The notes below the pieces were generated by a model, which worked only from the letters and a program-made list of their open reading frames with translations, searched no databases and was not told where the DNA came from. This document shows, in pieces, positions 24,790 to 33,750 of a stretch of DNA of 64,000 nucleotides. The stretch is from Leptospira kanakyensis. Lineage in GTDB: Bacteria > Spirochaetota > Leptospiria > Leptospirales > Leptospiraceae. Within the stretch, counting starts at the first letter, position 1. The number at the start of each line of letters is the position of its first letter. A program made the position numbers and the translations under genes. The stretch is from positions 186,001 through 250,000 of the forward strand of contig NZ_RQFG01000016.1 of the NCBI RefSeq assembly GCF_004769235.1. The letters run 5' to 3'.

Positions 24790-26417
24790 TATTTAAGTCC
24801 TAAGAGTCCACCTGGATTCATAATTCCTTTTGGATCGAAAGTTTTTTTCAATGAGGACAAAATTCTAAGACCTTCTTTCCCCACTTCCCCTTCCATCCAT
24901 GGAGATAACATACGCCCAATCCCATGATGATGAGACAATGAACCTCCATGTTTATGGATACTGTCTATGATTCCTTTGTGAAATTTAACAAAATCTGTGA
25001 TTTCATTTTTTCCATTGATTGGGCTTAAGAAAATAAAATACAAATTGGCTCCGTTTTCATAAGCATGGGATATATGAACCATACAAGAAGTATTCTCATG
25101 ACTTTTAATATATGCTCTTGTTTTTTCCCATAACTCATGCAGGTTTGACCAACTAACAGCAGTCTCTAAAGTATCTATTCGAATCCCTTCATCCATTAAA
25201 TAATCTCTAAGATAAGCACTCGAATATCTTTGGTGTAACCATTTGTTTACAGGAGACTCACCTGTTGAGAACCCACCGTTTCGTTTTGCAATTTTTTTGA
25301 TCTTCTTCAAAACTTGTTTTGCGTAAGCCGGATCACCATCAACGATGATATGCATAAGAGATCTTTCCATTGGTTTGTAACCAATGAATCGAAGGAAATA
25401 ATCTTCTTTTCCACCGTGAAGCCCACTCATATGAAAAGAAATGTCTGTTTCTTCTGGGTCTTGGATACGGAAGAAATGTGGTTTCCCAAAACCGGCTTGC
25501 ATCACATCTCTCATTGTTTCCACAGCCTTTTCAAAGTTTTTAAATATAAAAGATCCTTTGGCAGAATTTTCAGGATGAAATTTCCGAATCTTTAAAGTGG
25601 CTTTGGTAATGACCCCAAAACTTCCCTCTGTTCCTAGAAACAAACGAAATAAATCGGGACCGATGGATGCAGCAGGATAGGCTTTTGATTCAAACTTACC
25701 GGAAGGTGTAATCGCTGTTAGACTAAGGAGGATATCTTCCATTTTCCCATAACCGGTGGAAGCTTGCCCGGCTCCTTTGGCAGCGATCCAACCACCAACT
25801 GTGGAAAACTCAAATGATTGAGGGAAGTGACCACAAGTATATCCACGTTCGTTCAAGTGTTTTTCTAAAACAGGGCCATACACTCCTGCTTCCACAGTAA
25901 CAGTAGAATCAATTGCGTTGAATTCAAGGATCCGATTCAAACGAGATAAATCTAAAGAGATTCCGCCTTTTGGAGCTTGTAATGCTTTTGTGACCGAGGA
26001 TCCAGCTCCAAAAGGAATCACAGGGATTTTACCTGCATTGGCAAGTGCAATGATAGCAGTTACTTCTTGTTCCGACTTTGGTGATACAACTACATCAACA
26101 ACATCTGTAACTTCACCGAATCTAGCTTTGTATATTTCTGTATAAAATTTACCGATGGAATGTTTTGCTCGAGAGGCATCATCTAACGAAACATTGTCTT
26201 TACCAACAATTTGTTTTAATTTAGCCAGAGTCGCTGTTGTAATTTTTGATTTTTTTAAAGTGGAAAGAGGGAGTTCTCCTTTGGGGAACGAAGCTTTAAA
26301 CTCTTTATCTACAGGGAACTGCCCTTCCAAAAATTTCAATGTATGTTCTGGTAGTTTTTCTTCTACATCGGGAGATCCCCATTTATAAATATTCCGAGTT
26401 TGCATATTCGTATCCAA
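24789..26417 (-). CDS. FAD-dependent alkylglycerone-phosphate synthase-like enzyme
   Basis: The 542-residue protein is a vanillyl-alcohol-oxidase-type flavoprotein. The FAD-binding domain has VIPFGAGSSVTKAL and FSTVGGWIAAKGAG; the C-terminal part has the triple-His motif SHHHGIGR, a hallmark of alkyl-DHAP synthase. DTLETAVSW is also shared with AGPS. AGPS makes the ether bond of ether lipids by replacing the acyl chain of acyl-DHAP with a fatty alcohol. Whether this one does so or is a D-lactate-type oxidase cannot be settled from sequence. It is the first gene of the operon with TetR, lipid kinase and glpD. Confidence 0.82.
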   Translation of the reverse strand: MDTNMQTRNIYKWGSPDVEEKLPEHTLKFLEGQFPVDKEFKASFPKGELPLSTLKKSKITTATLAKLKQIVGKDNVSLDDASRAKHSIGKFYTEIYKARFGEVTDVVDVVVSPKSEQEVTAIIALANAGKIPVIPFGAGSSVTKALQAPKGGISLDLSRLNRILEFNAIDSTVTVEAGVYGPVLEKHLNERGYTCGHFPQSFEFSTVGGWIAAKGAGQASTGYGKMEDILLSLTAITPSGKFESKAYPAASIGPDLFRLFLGTEGSFGVITKATLKIRKFHPENSAKGSFIFKNFEKAVETMRDVMQAGFGKPHFFRIQDPEETDISFHMSGLHGGKEDYFLRFIGYKPMERSLMHIIVDGDPAYAKQVLKKIKKIAKRNGGFSTGESPVNKWLHQRYSSAYLRDYLMDEGIRIDTLETAVSWSNLHELWEKTRAYIKSHENTSCMVHISHAYENGANLYFIFLSPINGKNEITDFVKFHKGIIDSIHKHGGSLSHHHGIGRMLSPWMEGEVGKEGLRILSSLKKTFDPKGIMNPGGLLGLK

Positions 26418-26492
26418 AAATTCTTATTTGTTCCAAAATTTGAACCAAGTTCAATATTTGACAACCAAAATACCTAAGGCAATCAAAAATCT

Positions 26493-26945
26493 TTAACCGC
26501 GAAATTCCTTAATGTACTCCGCTCTCACCTGATCCACAAAGTCATTTGTTAGATTGGTTCCAAATAATACAGATAAAGTTTCAACAAGCACATCGTCCAA
26601 ATCAAACCCAATAAGAATCCATTCCATTAGTTCAAATGTAATGTCTAGTGCTGGTGTTGGATTTAACTCTGATTTACCTTTTGCAATCTCTAACAAGAGG
26701 TTGGTGATGCTGCCAAATTCTCCCTTTTCGATGAGGGAACGAATCTCTGTTGGATAAGATACCATTAACTTTTGTTTCATGGCATTGGGTGTGAAAATGA
26801 TCTGGTCTTCAGTGAGATCCAGAGCTTTTAATAGATGGTCTTTTAGATTTTTTTCTGAATGATGGCTTTCTTGCCAAACAAGTAGAATTTTCTCTCCTAC
26901 GAGAGAATCTTCAAACGGTAAAAAGGGATAAGGTTTTTTATCCAT
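26493..26945 (-). CDS. Hypothetical protein downstream of HU
   Basis: The Met at 26945 (MDKKPYPFLPFED) starts after the putative HU terminator. The product is about 150 residues, acidic and mostly helical, with no membrane segment. FNPNAMKQ-like and ITFELMEWILIGFDLDDVL stretches are hydrophobic-core helices. No family is recognised. It lies 41 bases downstream of HU on the same strand, and the terminator between them suggests only partial read-through. Confidence 0.7.
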   Translation of the reverse strand: MDKKPYPFLPFEDSLVGEKILLVWQESHHSEKNLKDHLLKALDLTEDQIIFTPNAMKQKLMVSYPTEIRSLIEKGEFGSITNLLLEIAKGKSELNPTPALDITFELMEWILIGFDLDDVLVETLSVLFGTNLTNDFVDQVRAEYIKEFRG

Positions 26946-26950
26946 AAAAT

Positions 26951-26973
26951 GCCCAGGGGGACACCCTCCTGGG
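26951..26973 (-). terminator. Hairpin terminator after HU gene
   Basis: On the reverse strand, CCCAGGAGGG and the later CCCCCTGGG pair to form a GC-rich stem with a short loop (GTGT region), followed by CATTTT. It lies 14 bases after the HU stop. The T-run is short, so efficiency may be partial. Confidence 0.55.
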
Positions 26974-26986
26974 GTCACAAACTAAA

Positions 26987-27292
26987 TTATTTTTTTGGAG
27001 GCACAACTGCATCTTTACAAGTTTTAGAAAGTGTGAATTTAACAACAGTTTTAGCAGGAATTACGATCGCTTCACCAGTTGCAGGGTTTCTTCCTTTACG
27101 TTTTGGACGATTGCGTTTAACAAGTTTTCCTAAACCAGGAATGATGAATGCACCGTTTTTCTTAGTTTCTTTATACGCGAGATCAACAAAGGAGTCGAGG
27201 AACGCAGCTACGTTCTTTTTGGTCATACCAGTTATTTCAGCTAGTTCACTGAGCATTTCGGACTTCTTCATTGGGGTAGGAGTTGTTGCCAT
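26987..27292 (-). CDS. HU-family DNA-binding protein
   Basis: This histone-like protein bends and compacts DNA. The 101-residue sequence starts MATTPTPMKKSEMLSELAEITG and contains the HU signature GRNPATGEAIVIPAKTVVKF. The N-terminal extension of about seven residues and the C-terminal PPKK tail are slightly longer than usual. It is monocistronic, with a promoter at about 27331-27359 and a terminator downstream. Confidence 0.94.
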   Translation of the reverse strand: MATTPTPMKKSEMLSELAEITGMTKKNVAAFLDSFVDLAYKETKKNGAFIIPGLGKLVKRNRPKRKGRNPATGEAIVIPAKTVVKFTLSKTCKDAVVPPKK

Positions 27293-27330
27293 ACTTTGAT
27301 TTTCCTCTAAACCATTTAACGGTTACACAT

Positions 27331-27359
27331 TATTTATAAAACTACATGATTTGGTACAA
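27331..27359 (-). promoter_or_regulatory. Candidate sigma70 promoter for HU
   Basis: On the reverse strand, TTGTAC (27354-27359) and TAAATA (27331-27336) are separated by 17 bases, a good match to the -35/-10 pattern. They lie about 40 bases before the HU start. Confidence 0.4.
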
Positions 27360-27469
27360 GACTAAATTGATTTTGGATACAATTTTTCTGCAAATTTCCT
27401 AAGAAAAACGAAGTTTTTGCAAAAAAACCTTTATTTCCCTAAGGAAAATGGGAATTTCTTCCAAAACTC

Positions 27470-28747
27470 ATGACTTCACCCAAGTATAAAAAGGTCGTAG
27501 TGGTATTCAAACGTACCAAATACGAATTGGATTTGGAAACTTATGGCTCCATTCAAGCCTATAAAGAAGTCGCACGCCAAAATCCAGAAGTCTTTGAAAG
27601 GACTTTTGAATCACACGAAAGGCAATTACAATCTCGAGAATTTCTAAAATCCCAAGTATTTCCAAGCGCAGACTTTGTATTTCGAGAAAACTTTGACCCC
27701 GAGGATGGAACCAAATACGATTTGATCGTGGCTCATGGCGGTGATAACCACTTCACTTATGTGGCTCATTTAGCAGGCAAAACTCATTTAATCGGCTGTA
27801 ATTCCGATCCTGATTCTTCAGTTGGAGCCCTCCTCGGTTTTACCGCAGAAGAATTAAAAGAGGCAACAAAAAACAATTTCAAACAAACGAAATTAGAGTC
27901 ATGGTCACTTCTTGATACTGAAATTCAATATCCTAATGGAACCAAACTCAAAACAGTTCCTGCCATTTGCGAACTTTCTGTCCGAAACAATAGTCCTGAT
28001 CTCACTTCAAGGTTTTGGATTTCTTACCAAGGGAAAAAAGAAGAACAAAAATGTTCAGGCCTCCTTGTTTATACAGGAGCCGGTTCCACAGGTTGGATCA
28101 CCTCCTGTTTTCCCAAAAAATTCGCAGCTTTTTCCAAACATGAGCCGTTTTTCCATGTTTATTCTCGAGAAATTCGAGTGAAGTCCCGAGAAACAGAGTT
28201 TTCCTTGGCAGATTTCAGGGCTTTGGATCAAGTGGAAGTTATTTCTGAAATGAACGGTGGATTGGCCGTCGATTCCCTTACGGAAAGACATTATCCTTTT
28301 CCACCTTATGCCAAAGCGACAATTCGTTTATCGCCTGAGAAATTATTTGTAATTGTTCCGCTAAAGAGAGGGGAATCCATGCAAGACTTACCATACGAAA
28401 TAGAACAAAAACGCATCAATGGAACCGTCATCGTCCAAATCAAAGGTCGTATGGAGTCGGGTCCACTCGATCGAATCACTCAAACGATCTTAGATGAAAT
28501 GGTCGGAACCGATAGAAAACATCTGATTCTGGATTTTTCAGAGCTCAGATACATATCGAGTCTTGGAATTCGAATGATTTTAGATGTAAAAATGAACTTA
28601 CAAAAAAGAAATAAAGAGATGGCACTCGTAGGAGTGACTAGTTCCATCCTCCAAGTATTTCATTTGTTAGGACTTTCCAATGCTTTTCAATTTTATAATG
28701 ACCGTGAGGATGCATTGAAGTCATTTGAGGAGCCATCTAAGTCCTAG
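27470..28747 (+). CDS. NAD-kinase-like domain fused to STAS domain
   Basis: The first 300 residues look like an NAD(H) kinase of the mitochondrial NADK2 type: YDLIVAHGGDNHF (near residue 89, where GGDGT is usual), GCNSDPDSSVGALLGF, and TGAGSTGW (near 201). From about residue 304 follows a STAS domain (RINGTVIVQIKGRM, then ILDFSELRYISSLGIRMILD) like SpoIIAA anti-sigma antagonists, with a Ser at the expected phosphorylation site. GGDN in place of GGDG may weaken phosphate binding. The fusion suggests a switch controlled by nucleotide or phosphorylation; this is inference. No sigma-regulator gene is adjacent. Confidence 0.82.
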   Translation: MTSPKYKKVVVVFKRTKYELDLETYGSIQAYKEVARQNPEVFERTFESHERQLQSREFLKSQVFPSADFVFRENFDPEDGTKYDLIVAHGGDNHFTYVAHLAGKTHLIGCNSDPDSSVGALLGFTAEELKEATKNNFKQTKLESWSLLDTEIQYPNGTKLKTVPAICELSVRNNSPDLTSRFWISYQGKKEEQKCSGLLVYTGAGSTGWITSCFPKKFAAFSKHEPFFHVYSREIRVKSRETEFSLADFRALDQVEVISEMNGGLAVDSLTERHYPFPPYAKATIRLSPEKLFVIVPLKRGESMQDLPYEIEQKRINGTVIVQIKGRMESGPLDRITQTILDEMVGTDRKHLILDFSELRYISSLGIRMILDVKMNLQKRNKEMALVGVTSSILQVFHLLGLSNAFQFYNDREDALKSFEEPSKS

Positions 28748-29296
28748 ATGTCTCCAAAAATCTCGGTTTGGATCTCCAATTCGGTTTTTATATCTTTTAT
28801 AGTTATTTCTCTACTCTATTCTATTGTTCATTTTGAAAATAGTTACTTAAAATCTGAAACTCTGACTCTATCAACTGAGAAAAACAGAAGTTTTGCGATT
28901 GTCCAAGAACTTTCACGTGTCAAAAACCAATTCCCCATTGCCTACCAATGTCACTATAGTTTTGGACTGAGTAACGGTTCGTTATACGAAATTACGGAAC
29001 GGATTCCCTATTCTATCTACAAAAGACTTCGGTTAGGTGATACGATTGAGGTTTATAAAAAAGAAATTAGGATTTTTGGGAAACAAACGGCAATTTCGCA
29101 AATCAGAGGGAATGATGAATCACTCCCTCTTTTGGAAAACTTAGAAAAGTATTTTTTATACGGGTTTATCTATTTACTCGTATTAGTTGGTGTTACCCTG
29201 TTTACTAGGGTTTTGGGATTACTATCTCGAATTTATCCTTCGAAGCAAAAACCAACTGAGACTGACGAGATTGTTGCAAATAAAGTTCAGGATTAA
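28748..29296 (+). CDS. Membrane protein with two TM segments
   Basis: The 182-residue protein starts directly after the STAS fusion stop, so the two are coupled. One helix lies at residues 9-26 and a second at about 135-158. Between them is a soluble domain of about 105 residues with IPYSIYKRLRLGDTIEVYKKEIRIFG, like DUF3592-type membrane proteins. The function is unknown. Its end overlaps the next convergent gene by 92 bases. Confidence 0.7.
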   Translation: MSPKISVWISNSVFISFIVISLLYSIVHFENSYLKSETLTLSTEKNRSFAIVQELSRVKNQFPIAYQCHYSFGLSNGSLYEITERIPYSIYKRLRLGDTIEVYKKEIRIFGKQTAISQIRGNDESLPLLENLEKYFLYGFIYLLVLVGVTLFTRVLGLLSRIYPSKQKPTETDEIVANKVQD

Positions 29297-29732
29297 CATC
29301 AAAACTCACAAAACACATATATTTATCATGTTTTACGATGTACATATATTCTAAATAGTTTAAATGCGTGTTTTGTGTCATAAAACCACGGAGCCATTTA
29401 CTTTCTCGATACACTCTTTCATATTGAACATTCGTAGCATCGATTTTTTTAATCGCTTCCACTGATTCTTTAGAATAATCGCGGCTCATGATTTCTTTTT
29501 TTAGCGTCTTAATCAAGTTATATTCTAGTTTTGCTTTATTAGGTGGCAAATTTTCAGGGCGGGTTTTATAGTAGTATTCGAATAACTCTTTATCCTGTCC
29601 CTCTTTTGCATCGTGATTCTCTTGGTTCACATCGGTAGAAGTAACTTGTGGTTTGGTATCCTGTGCAGAAATAGAGGCAACTGCTACAAATAACACAAGG
29701 GCAATAGGAAGGGATTTTTTTAAGAGTTCCAT
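29205..29732 (-). CDS. Exported hypothetical protein
   Basis: The Met at 29732 gives a signal peptide (MELLKKSLPIALVLFVAVASISA) with cleavage near AQD. The mature part of about 150 residues is charged and mostly helical. It has TRPENLPPNKAKLEYNL and a hydrophobic C-terminal third (LEYMYIVKHDKYMCFVSFD). No family is recognised. Its last 92 bases lie antisense to the end of the preceding gene, so the two ends share DNA. Confidence 0.7.
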   Translation of the reverse strand: MELLKKSLPIALVLFVAVASISAQDTKPQVTSTDVNQENHDAKEGQDKELFEYYYKTRPENLPPNKAKLEYNLIKTLKKEIMSRDYSKESVEAIKKIDATNVQYERVYRESKWLRGFMTQNTHLNYLEYMYIVKHDKYMCFVSFDVNPELYLQQSRQSQLVFASKDKFEIVIPKP

Positions 29733-29819
29733 AGTCTTTATTATCGGAATCCCAATAGAAATTTCAAAATAAAATTTTCTGTTTTCAAAAAGAGAAACAA
29801 GGTTCAAAACAGGTTTATC

Positions 29820-31322
29820 ATGTCGATTCCCCCACTCATTACCTTCCAGGAGGACTTCCTTTCCGGAAAACTAATTTCCAAAGAATATGTCCACTTTTCG
29901 GAAATCGACTGCCCGGAACTCGATGTGTGGATAGGAAGGATAGTTCGGAGTATCTCTTTAGAATTCCTCCATGAGATTCTATTTACAATCCTAAGTGAAC
30001 TACTAGTAAACGGATGTAAGGCTAACGGGAAACGTGTTTTTTTCGAGGAACAGGGTTTGAATCTTTGGGATCAAAACGACTACAGCCGAGGAATCCCTCT
30101 TTACAAAGATGAATTTGGCCACAATCGCAAACGAGTCTTTTTGGCCCTAGACAACTCACCATACAAAATAACCCTAAGCACAATTTTCAAAGAAGATTAT
30201 ATTGAATTCAGAGTTCGCAATAATGCGAAAATCCTCCCAGAAGAAAAAAACAGAATCCTAAAACGAGTACAGGCATCTGCAAAATACAAAAATATAAATG
30301 ATGCTTATCGTGAATCCATTGACAACGAAGAAAGTTCAGGACTTGGGATCGTTCTCATTCATATCTTACTCAGAAATTCTGGGATTTCTAATCAATTCTT
30401 TCAACTGATGACAACAGAAGATTATACTGAAGTCATCATCAGAATTCCGAAACAACTCATCCCAAAAGAAAACCAAGTCAATATCAAAAACCTTTTGGTT
30501 CGGGAAGTGAACAACCTACCTCCCCTACCCCCACAAATTCAAAAGCTCATAGTGATTGCGAAAAAAAAGGATGTAGATTGGCACGAAATATCTGCACAGG
30601 TAGAAAAAGATCCAGCCATTACAGCCGAGATACTCAAAATTGCAAATTCACCTTTATTCGGAGCTCATACACCGATCATCTCTGTTTTGGAAGGTGTAAA
30701 ACGGATCGGACTTAAAAATCTTGAATCAATTTTTTTGACTTTAGGAGCCAAAAAAATACTTAACTCTCGTTATGCGAAACAAGTATTAGTTTGGACACAT
30801 TCCTTTAAAACCTCGATGTATGCGAGATTTCTCATTGAAGATAGTAAAAAACACCTAAAATTATTAGAACCAGCAATCATTTGTGGGTTACTTCATGATC
30901 TAGGTAGAATGGTTCTCCTCTCCCTTGACCTAAGTCAGGTCAACCAAATTCGGGTTCTAAGGAGTGATGACAGTAACGAAATTTCAGAATGGGTGGAAGA
31001 ATATACGTTAGGGACAACACATTCTGAAATAGGATATTTGATGTCAGAAAAATGGAAGTTCCCTGAAGAAATTCTAGATGTCATCCGTTACCATCACAAA
31101 CCTTGGCAATGTAAAACCAGGAACAATATCCTTTGCCAAATCATTTATTTAGCGGATATTTTGGCAAATATTGGCCGAGGTAAAGGTAACTATTTCACTG
31201 TAGAACCCGAAGTATTGGAATATTTCGAAATTAAATCTGAAAAAGAATTTCGCGATATGCAAGATAGGTTTAAACTACAATTTGAGGAACATAGAGAAGA
31301 ATACCAAAATCTCTTAATTTAG
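29820..31322 (+). CDS. GHKL ATPase-like domain fused to HDOD domain
   Basis: The 500-residue protein begins with a histidine-kinase-type ATPase domain: ILSELLVNGCKANGKR (N-box like), VRNNAKILP and SSGLGIVLI (G2-box like). There is no dimerisation His. From about residue 225 follows an HDOD domain (LPPLPPQIQKLIVIAKKKDVDW, ITAEILKIANSPLFG, ICGLLHDLGRMVLL). HDOD proteins act in signalling and often bind regulators or nucleotides; here HD residues are partly kept (LLHDLG). The fusion suggests a serine-kinase-like or sensor role. A small gene follows three bases later. Confidence 0.82.
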   Translation: MSIPPLITFQEDFLSGKLISKEYVHFSEIDCPELDVWIGRIVRSISLEFLHEILFTILSELLVNGCKANGKRVFFEEQGLNLWDQNDYSRGIPLYKDEFGHNRKRVFLALDNSPYKITLSTIFKEDYIEFRVRNNAKILPEEKNRILKRVQASAKYKNINDAYRESIDNEESSGLGIVLIHILLRNSGISNQFFQLMTTEDYTEVIIRIPKQLIPKENQVNIKNLLVREVNNLPPLPPQIQKLIVIAKKKDVDWHEISAQVEKDPAITAEILKIANSPLFGAHTPIISVLEGVKRIGLKNLESIFLTLGAKKILNSRYAKQVLVWTHSFKTSMYARFLIEDSKKHLKLLEPAIICGLLHDLGRMVLLSLDLSQVNQIRVLRSDDSNEISEWVEEYTLGTTHSEIGYLMSEKWKFPEEILDVIRYHHKPWQCKTRNNILCQIIYLADILANIGRGKGNYFTVEPEVLEYFEIKSEKEFRDMQDRFKLQFEEHREEYQNLLI

Positions 31323-31324
31323 AT

Positions 31325-31576
31325 ATGAACTGGAAAGATTTACTCAATTTGGAAGATGTACAACTCGAAGATCCAAAACTTGCAGACGAATTCAATTTAG
31401 TTGGGCACCCAGAATATCCGAGTATTTCTTCACTCCCACCAGAAGAAACTTTAGAAATCCTAAAAGAGTTTTTGATGGCAGAAGGACAAATTGTAAATAT
31501 CAAAAATCTTTTAAGTTATGCTCCCATTTTAGAAATCACATTAATCAAAAAAAACTTACCTACTATTTACGGATAA
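31325..31576 (+). CDS. Small acidic hypothetical protein
   Basis: The 83-residue protein starts two bases after the HDOD gene and is acidic, with GHPEYPSISSLPPEETLEILKEFL in the middle. It has no membrane segment. It probably works with the GHKL-HDOD protein, perhaps as a partner or regulator. It ends exactly where the convergent cNMP gene ends. Confidence 0.65.
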   Translation: MNWKDLLNLEDVQLEDPKLADEFNLVGHPEYPSISSLPPEETLEILKEFLMAEGQIVNIKNLLSYAPILEITLIKKNLPTIYG

Positions 31577-32017
31577 TCACTCCACCTCTTGGACATCACT
31601 AATCCCAATTTGGTGTTCTTTCCCAACGTCATTACTAAACTCAATTTTCTTAGCCACTGATTTTTCCATACTACTAATGAGTAACTCATTGGTGCGAGCA
31701 AGTCTATCAGCCATAATCGAAACCATCTTTGCGGCAAACTTTGGATTTTTCACAAGAAAGTTTTCTAACTGTTGTTTACTCTCAATGACCGCAACTTCGC
31801 AATTTGTAATCGTTCGTGCAGTGGCACTTCTTGGATTAGAACTAAACAAAGCCATCTCACCAAAAAAATCACCCGGTTTCATCAGAGCCAGTCGGGTTTG
31901 GCTATTATTCACTGTAAAAAATATCTCAACGTTTCCTTGGAGGATGATGTACATCGCATTATTCAGTTCCCCTTCTTTGAAGATCCTCTGATTCGGCGGA
32001 ATGTTGAGTTTGCTCAT
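31577..32017 (-). CDS. Cyclic-nucleotide-binding domain protein, no DNA-binding domain
   Basis: The 146-residue protein is a single cNMP-binding domain. The phosphate-binding cassette FFGEMALFSSNPRSATAR is complete, with GE and R in place, so it may bind cAMP or cGMP. It lacks a helix-turn-helix, so it is not a CRP-type regulator by itself. It may regulate a partner protein. It is convergent with the HDOD operon and divergent from the acyltransferase. Confidence 0.9.
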   Translation of the reverse strand: MSKLNIPPNQRIFKEGELNNAMYIILQGNVEIFFTVNNSQTRLALMKPGDFFGEMALFSSNPRSATARTITNCEVAVIESKQQLENFLVKNPKFAAKMVSIMADRLARTNELLISSMEKSVAKKIEFSNDVGKEHQIGISDVQEVE

Positions 32018-32126
32018 TGGTTCGTGGCTCCTGTATCTATTTTTGGCTATTTTGCCTAAAATCTGAATTCATTTTCCTTTCCCCCAGGAAATCTGAAAAG
32101 AAAATGCCTTAAAGGAGAAGACAATT

Positions 32127-33206
32127 ATGGAATGGGAATTACTAGGGATCATACTAGCAGGTGTCGGGGCTTTGTATCTTTGGGTCTTTCGCATCCCCTA
32201 CTCATTTCCGCACCCTCTCGCCAATCCTGTTGGGAGGGAAAATCGATTCGATATTCTTCGTGGATTTGCAATGATTGGAATTGTAATCATCCACATTCAT
32301 TCTTACTTCCAATTTTTTCATCCCGCGGACACATCAGTGATCCGAACCACTTTGTTTCTTTCCAATTTATCCAGATTCTCTGTCCCATTATTTATACTAA
32401 CATCTGCTATCTTTTTACGGAAAAAAGAAGGATATTGGATTTCAAAATTTAAGAACCTTCTGGTTCCGTATACATTCGCTTCTGTTTTTGGATATTTGGT
32501 AAAATATAATCATTATACAGTTTTGGAGTTTTTACAATTTTACCTATTAGGAAAGGTATTCGCTCCCTTTTATTTTGTCCCACTCCTGATTCAGTTTTAT
32601 ATTTTCTTCTATATTTTTGAAAAAATCCTAATGAACTCTAAGTATTCAAATTTATTACTTTTTGTCTCATTTTTTATCAATCTAAGTTCGAACTTAGGTT
32701 TTTTTGACTCTTTACTTCCAAAGGACTATCATTCTATATCTATTTTTAATTACATTTTTTTCTTTCTGTTGGGAATCCGAATTGGCCTTTCAAAAGAAGA
32801 AAAAAATAAACCCACCGCGAATGTATTTGTACTTTTCGGAACTTTTAGTTTAATTATTTTATTTTTCCTAACTTGTTTCAGTGGAGTCTACGTTATAGAT
32901 TTTAAAAACCACCACTTAATTTATCCTATTTTTTTCTTTTTGGCTATTTGGGAAATCCTACCAAAGTTGAACCATAAAGTATCCAATTGGATTTGTTTTA
33001 TTGGGACAAATAGCCTTTTTATTTTTCTTCTGCATCCTTTTGTGATTCATATGATGCATAGTTTTGACCCGTATTCCTTTGGTGGCCCATTTTTCGGTTA
33101 CATTCTAACTTTGATTTTGAATGTAGGAATCCCTACTGCGATCGCAGTTATAGTCCAAAAGGGTAAGTCTTTATATCAATCACACCACTCTCTCGAACGG
33201 CAGTGA
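32127..33206 (+). CDS. Acyltransferase-3 family membrane protein
   Basis: The 359-residue protein has about ten membrane helices and the motif RFDILRGFAMIGIVIIHIHSYF, with the Arg and His typical of acyltransferase-3 enzymes. These move acyl groups onto cell-surface sugars or lipids. The acceptor is unknown. Its last 59 bases overlap the convergent FMN reductase gene. RBS AAGGAGAAG lies about 7 bases before the start. Confidence 0.87.
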   Translation: MEWELLGIILAGVGALYLWVFRIPYSFPHPLANPVGRENRFDILRGFAMIGIVIIHIHSYFQFFHPADTSVIRTTLFLSNLSRFSVPLFILTSAIFLRKKEGYWISKFKNLLVPYTFASVFGYLVKYNHYTVLEFLQFYLLGKVFAPFYFVPLLIQFYIFFYIFEKILMNSKYSNLLLFVSFFINLSSNLGFFDSLLPKDYHSISIFNYIFFFLLGIRIGLSKEEKNKPTANVFVLFGTFSLIILFFLTCFSGVYVIDFKNHHLIYPIFFFLAIWEILPKLNHKVSNWICFIGTNSLFIFLLHPFVIHMMHSFDPYSFGGPFFGYILTLILNVGIPTAIAVIVQKGKSLYQSHHSLERQ

Positions 33207-33750
33207 AAGCTTTTGCGTATTCAACTAAAACTTTCATTACATAACCAAGTCTAGCTCGAATATACTCGTCATCTTTCCCTTCTGGTGTTTCTGAATTTAA
33301 TACGGATTCTACATGGCGAACAATCACATGATCTGGAAGGTAAACTATCCTAGTATTTTTGTAACTAGACATACGGAGTTCTGCATTTGGGTAACTTCCA
33401 CCCATTCCACTCGAAACAGTAACAATCACCCCTGGTTTGTGAGAAATATCTCCGCCGGATAAATAAAGAAAAAAGTTTTTTAATGCGGGACTTGCCATTC
33501 CTGCATACTCTGGGGAAAGAAAGATATAAGCGTCCGCGCTTGCAAACCCCGCACTATACTCTATCCAAAACTTTTTGATTTCAGAATCTTTTTCCCACAT
33601 TGCTGGCTCCCAAAGTGGAAGTGGGTTTCCACCCAAATCAAAAACTAAAACTTCGATCCCTTTTGTTTCTAATATTTTTGCTAAAAATTTTGCGACTTTC
33701 AACGATTGGGAATTTTTTCGGTGACTACCTGCGACTAAACATATTTTCAT
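33148..33750 (-). CDS. NADPH-dependent FMN reductase family flavoprotein
   Basis: The 200-residue protein is flavodoxin-like: GSHRKNSQSLKVAKFLAKIL binds FMN phosphate, and FLSPEYAGMASPALKNFFLYL and SSGMGGSYPNAELRM are further FMN/dimer contacts. It reduces FMN, quinones or azo compounds. The start overlaps the next upstream gene by four bases, so they may be co-transcribed. Confidence 0.88.
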   Translation of the reverse strand: MKICLVAGSHRKNSQSLKVAKFLAKILETKGIEVLVFDLGGNPLPLWEPAMWEKDSEIKKFWIEYSAGFASADAYIFLSPEYAGMASPALKNFFLYLSGGDISHKPGVIVTVSSGMGGSYPNAELRMSSYKNTRIVYLPDHVIVRHVESVLNSETPEGKDDEYIRARLGYVMKVLVEYAKAFTAVRESGVIDIKTYPFGL

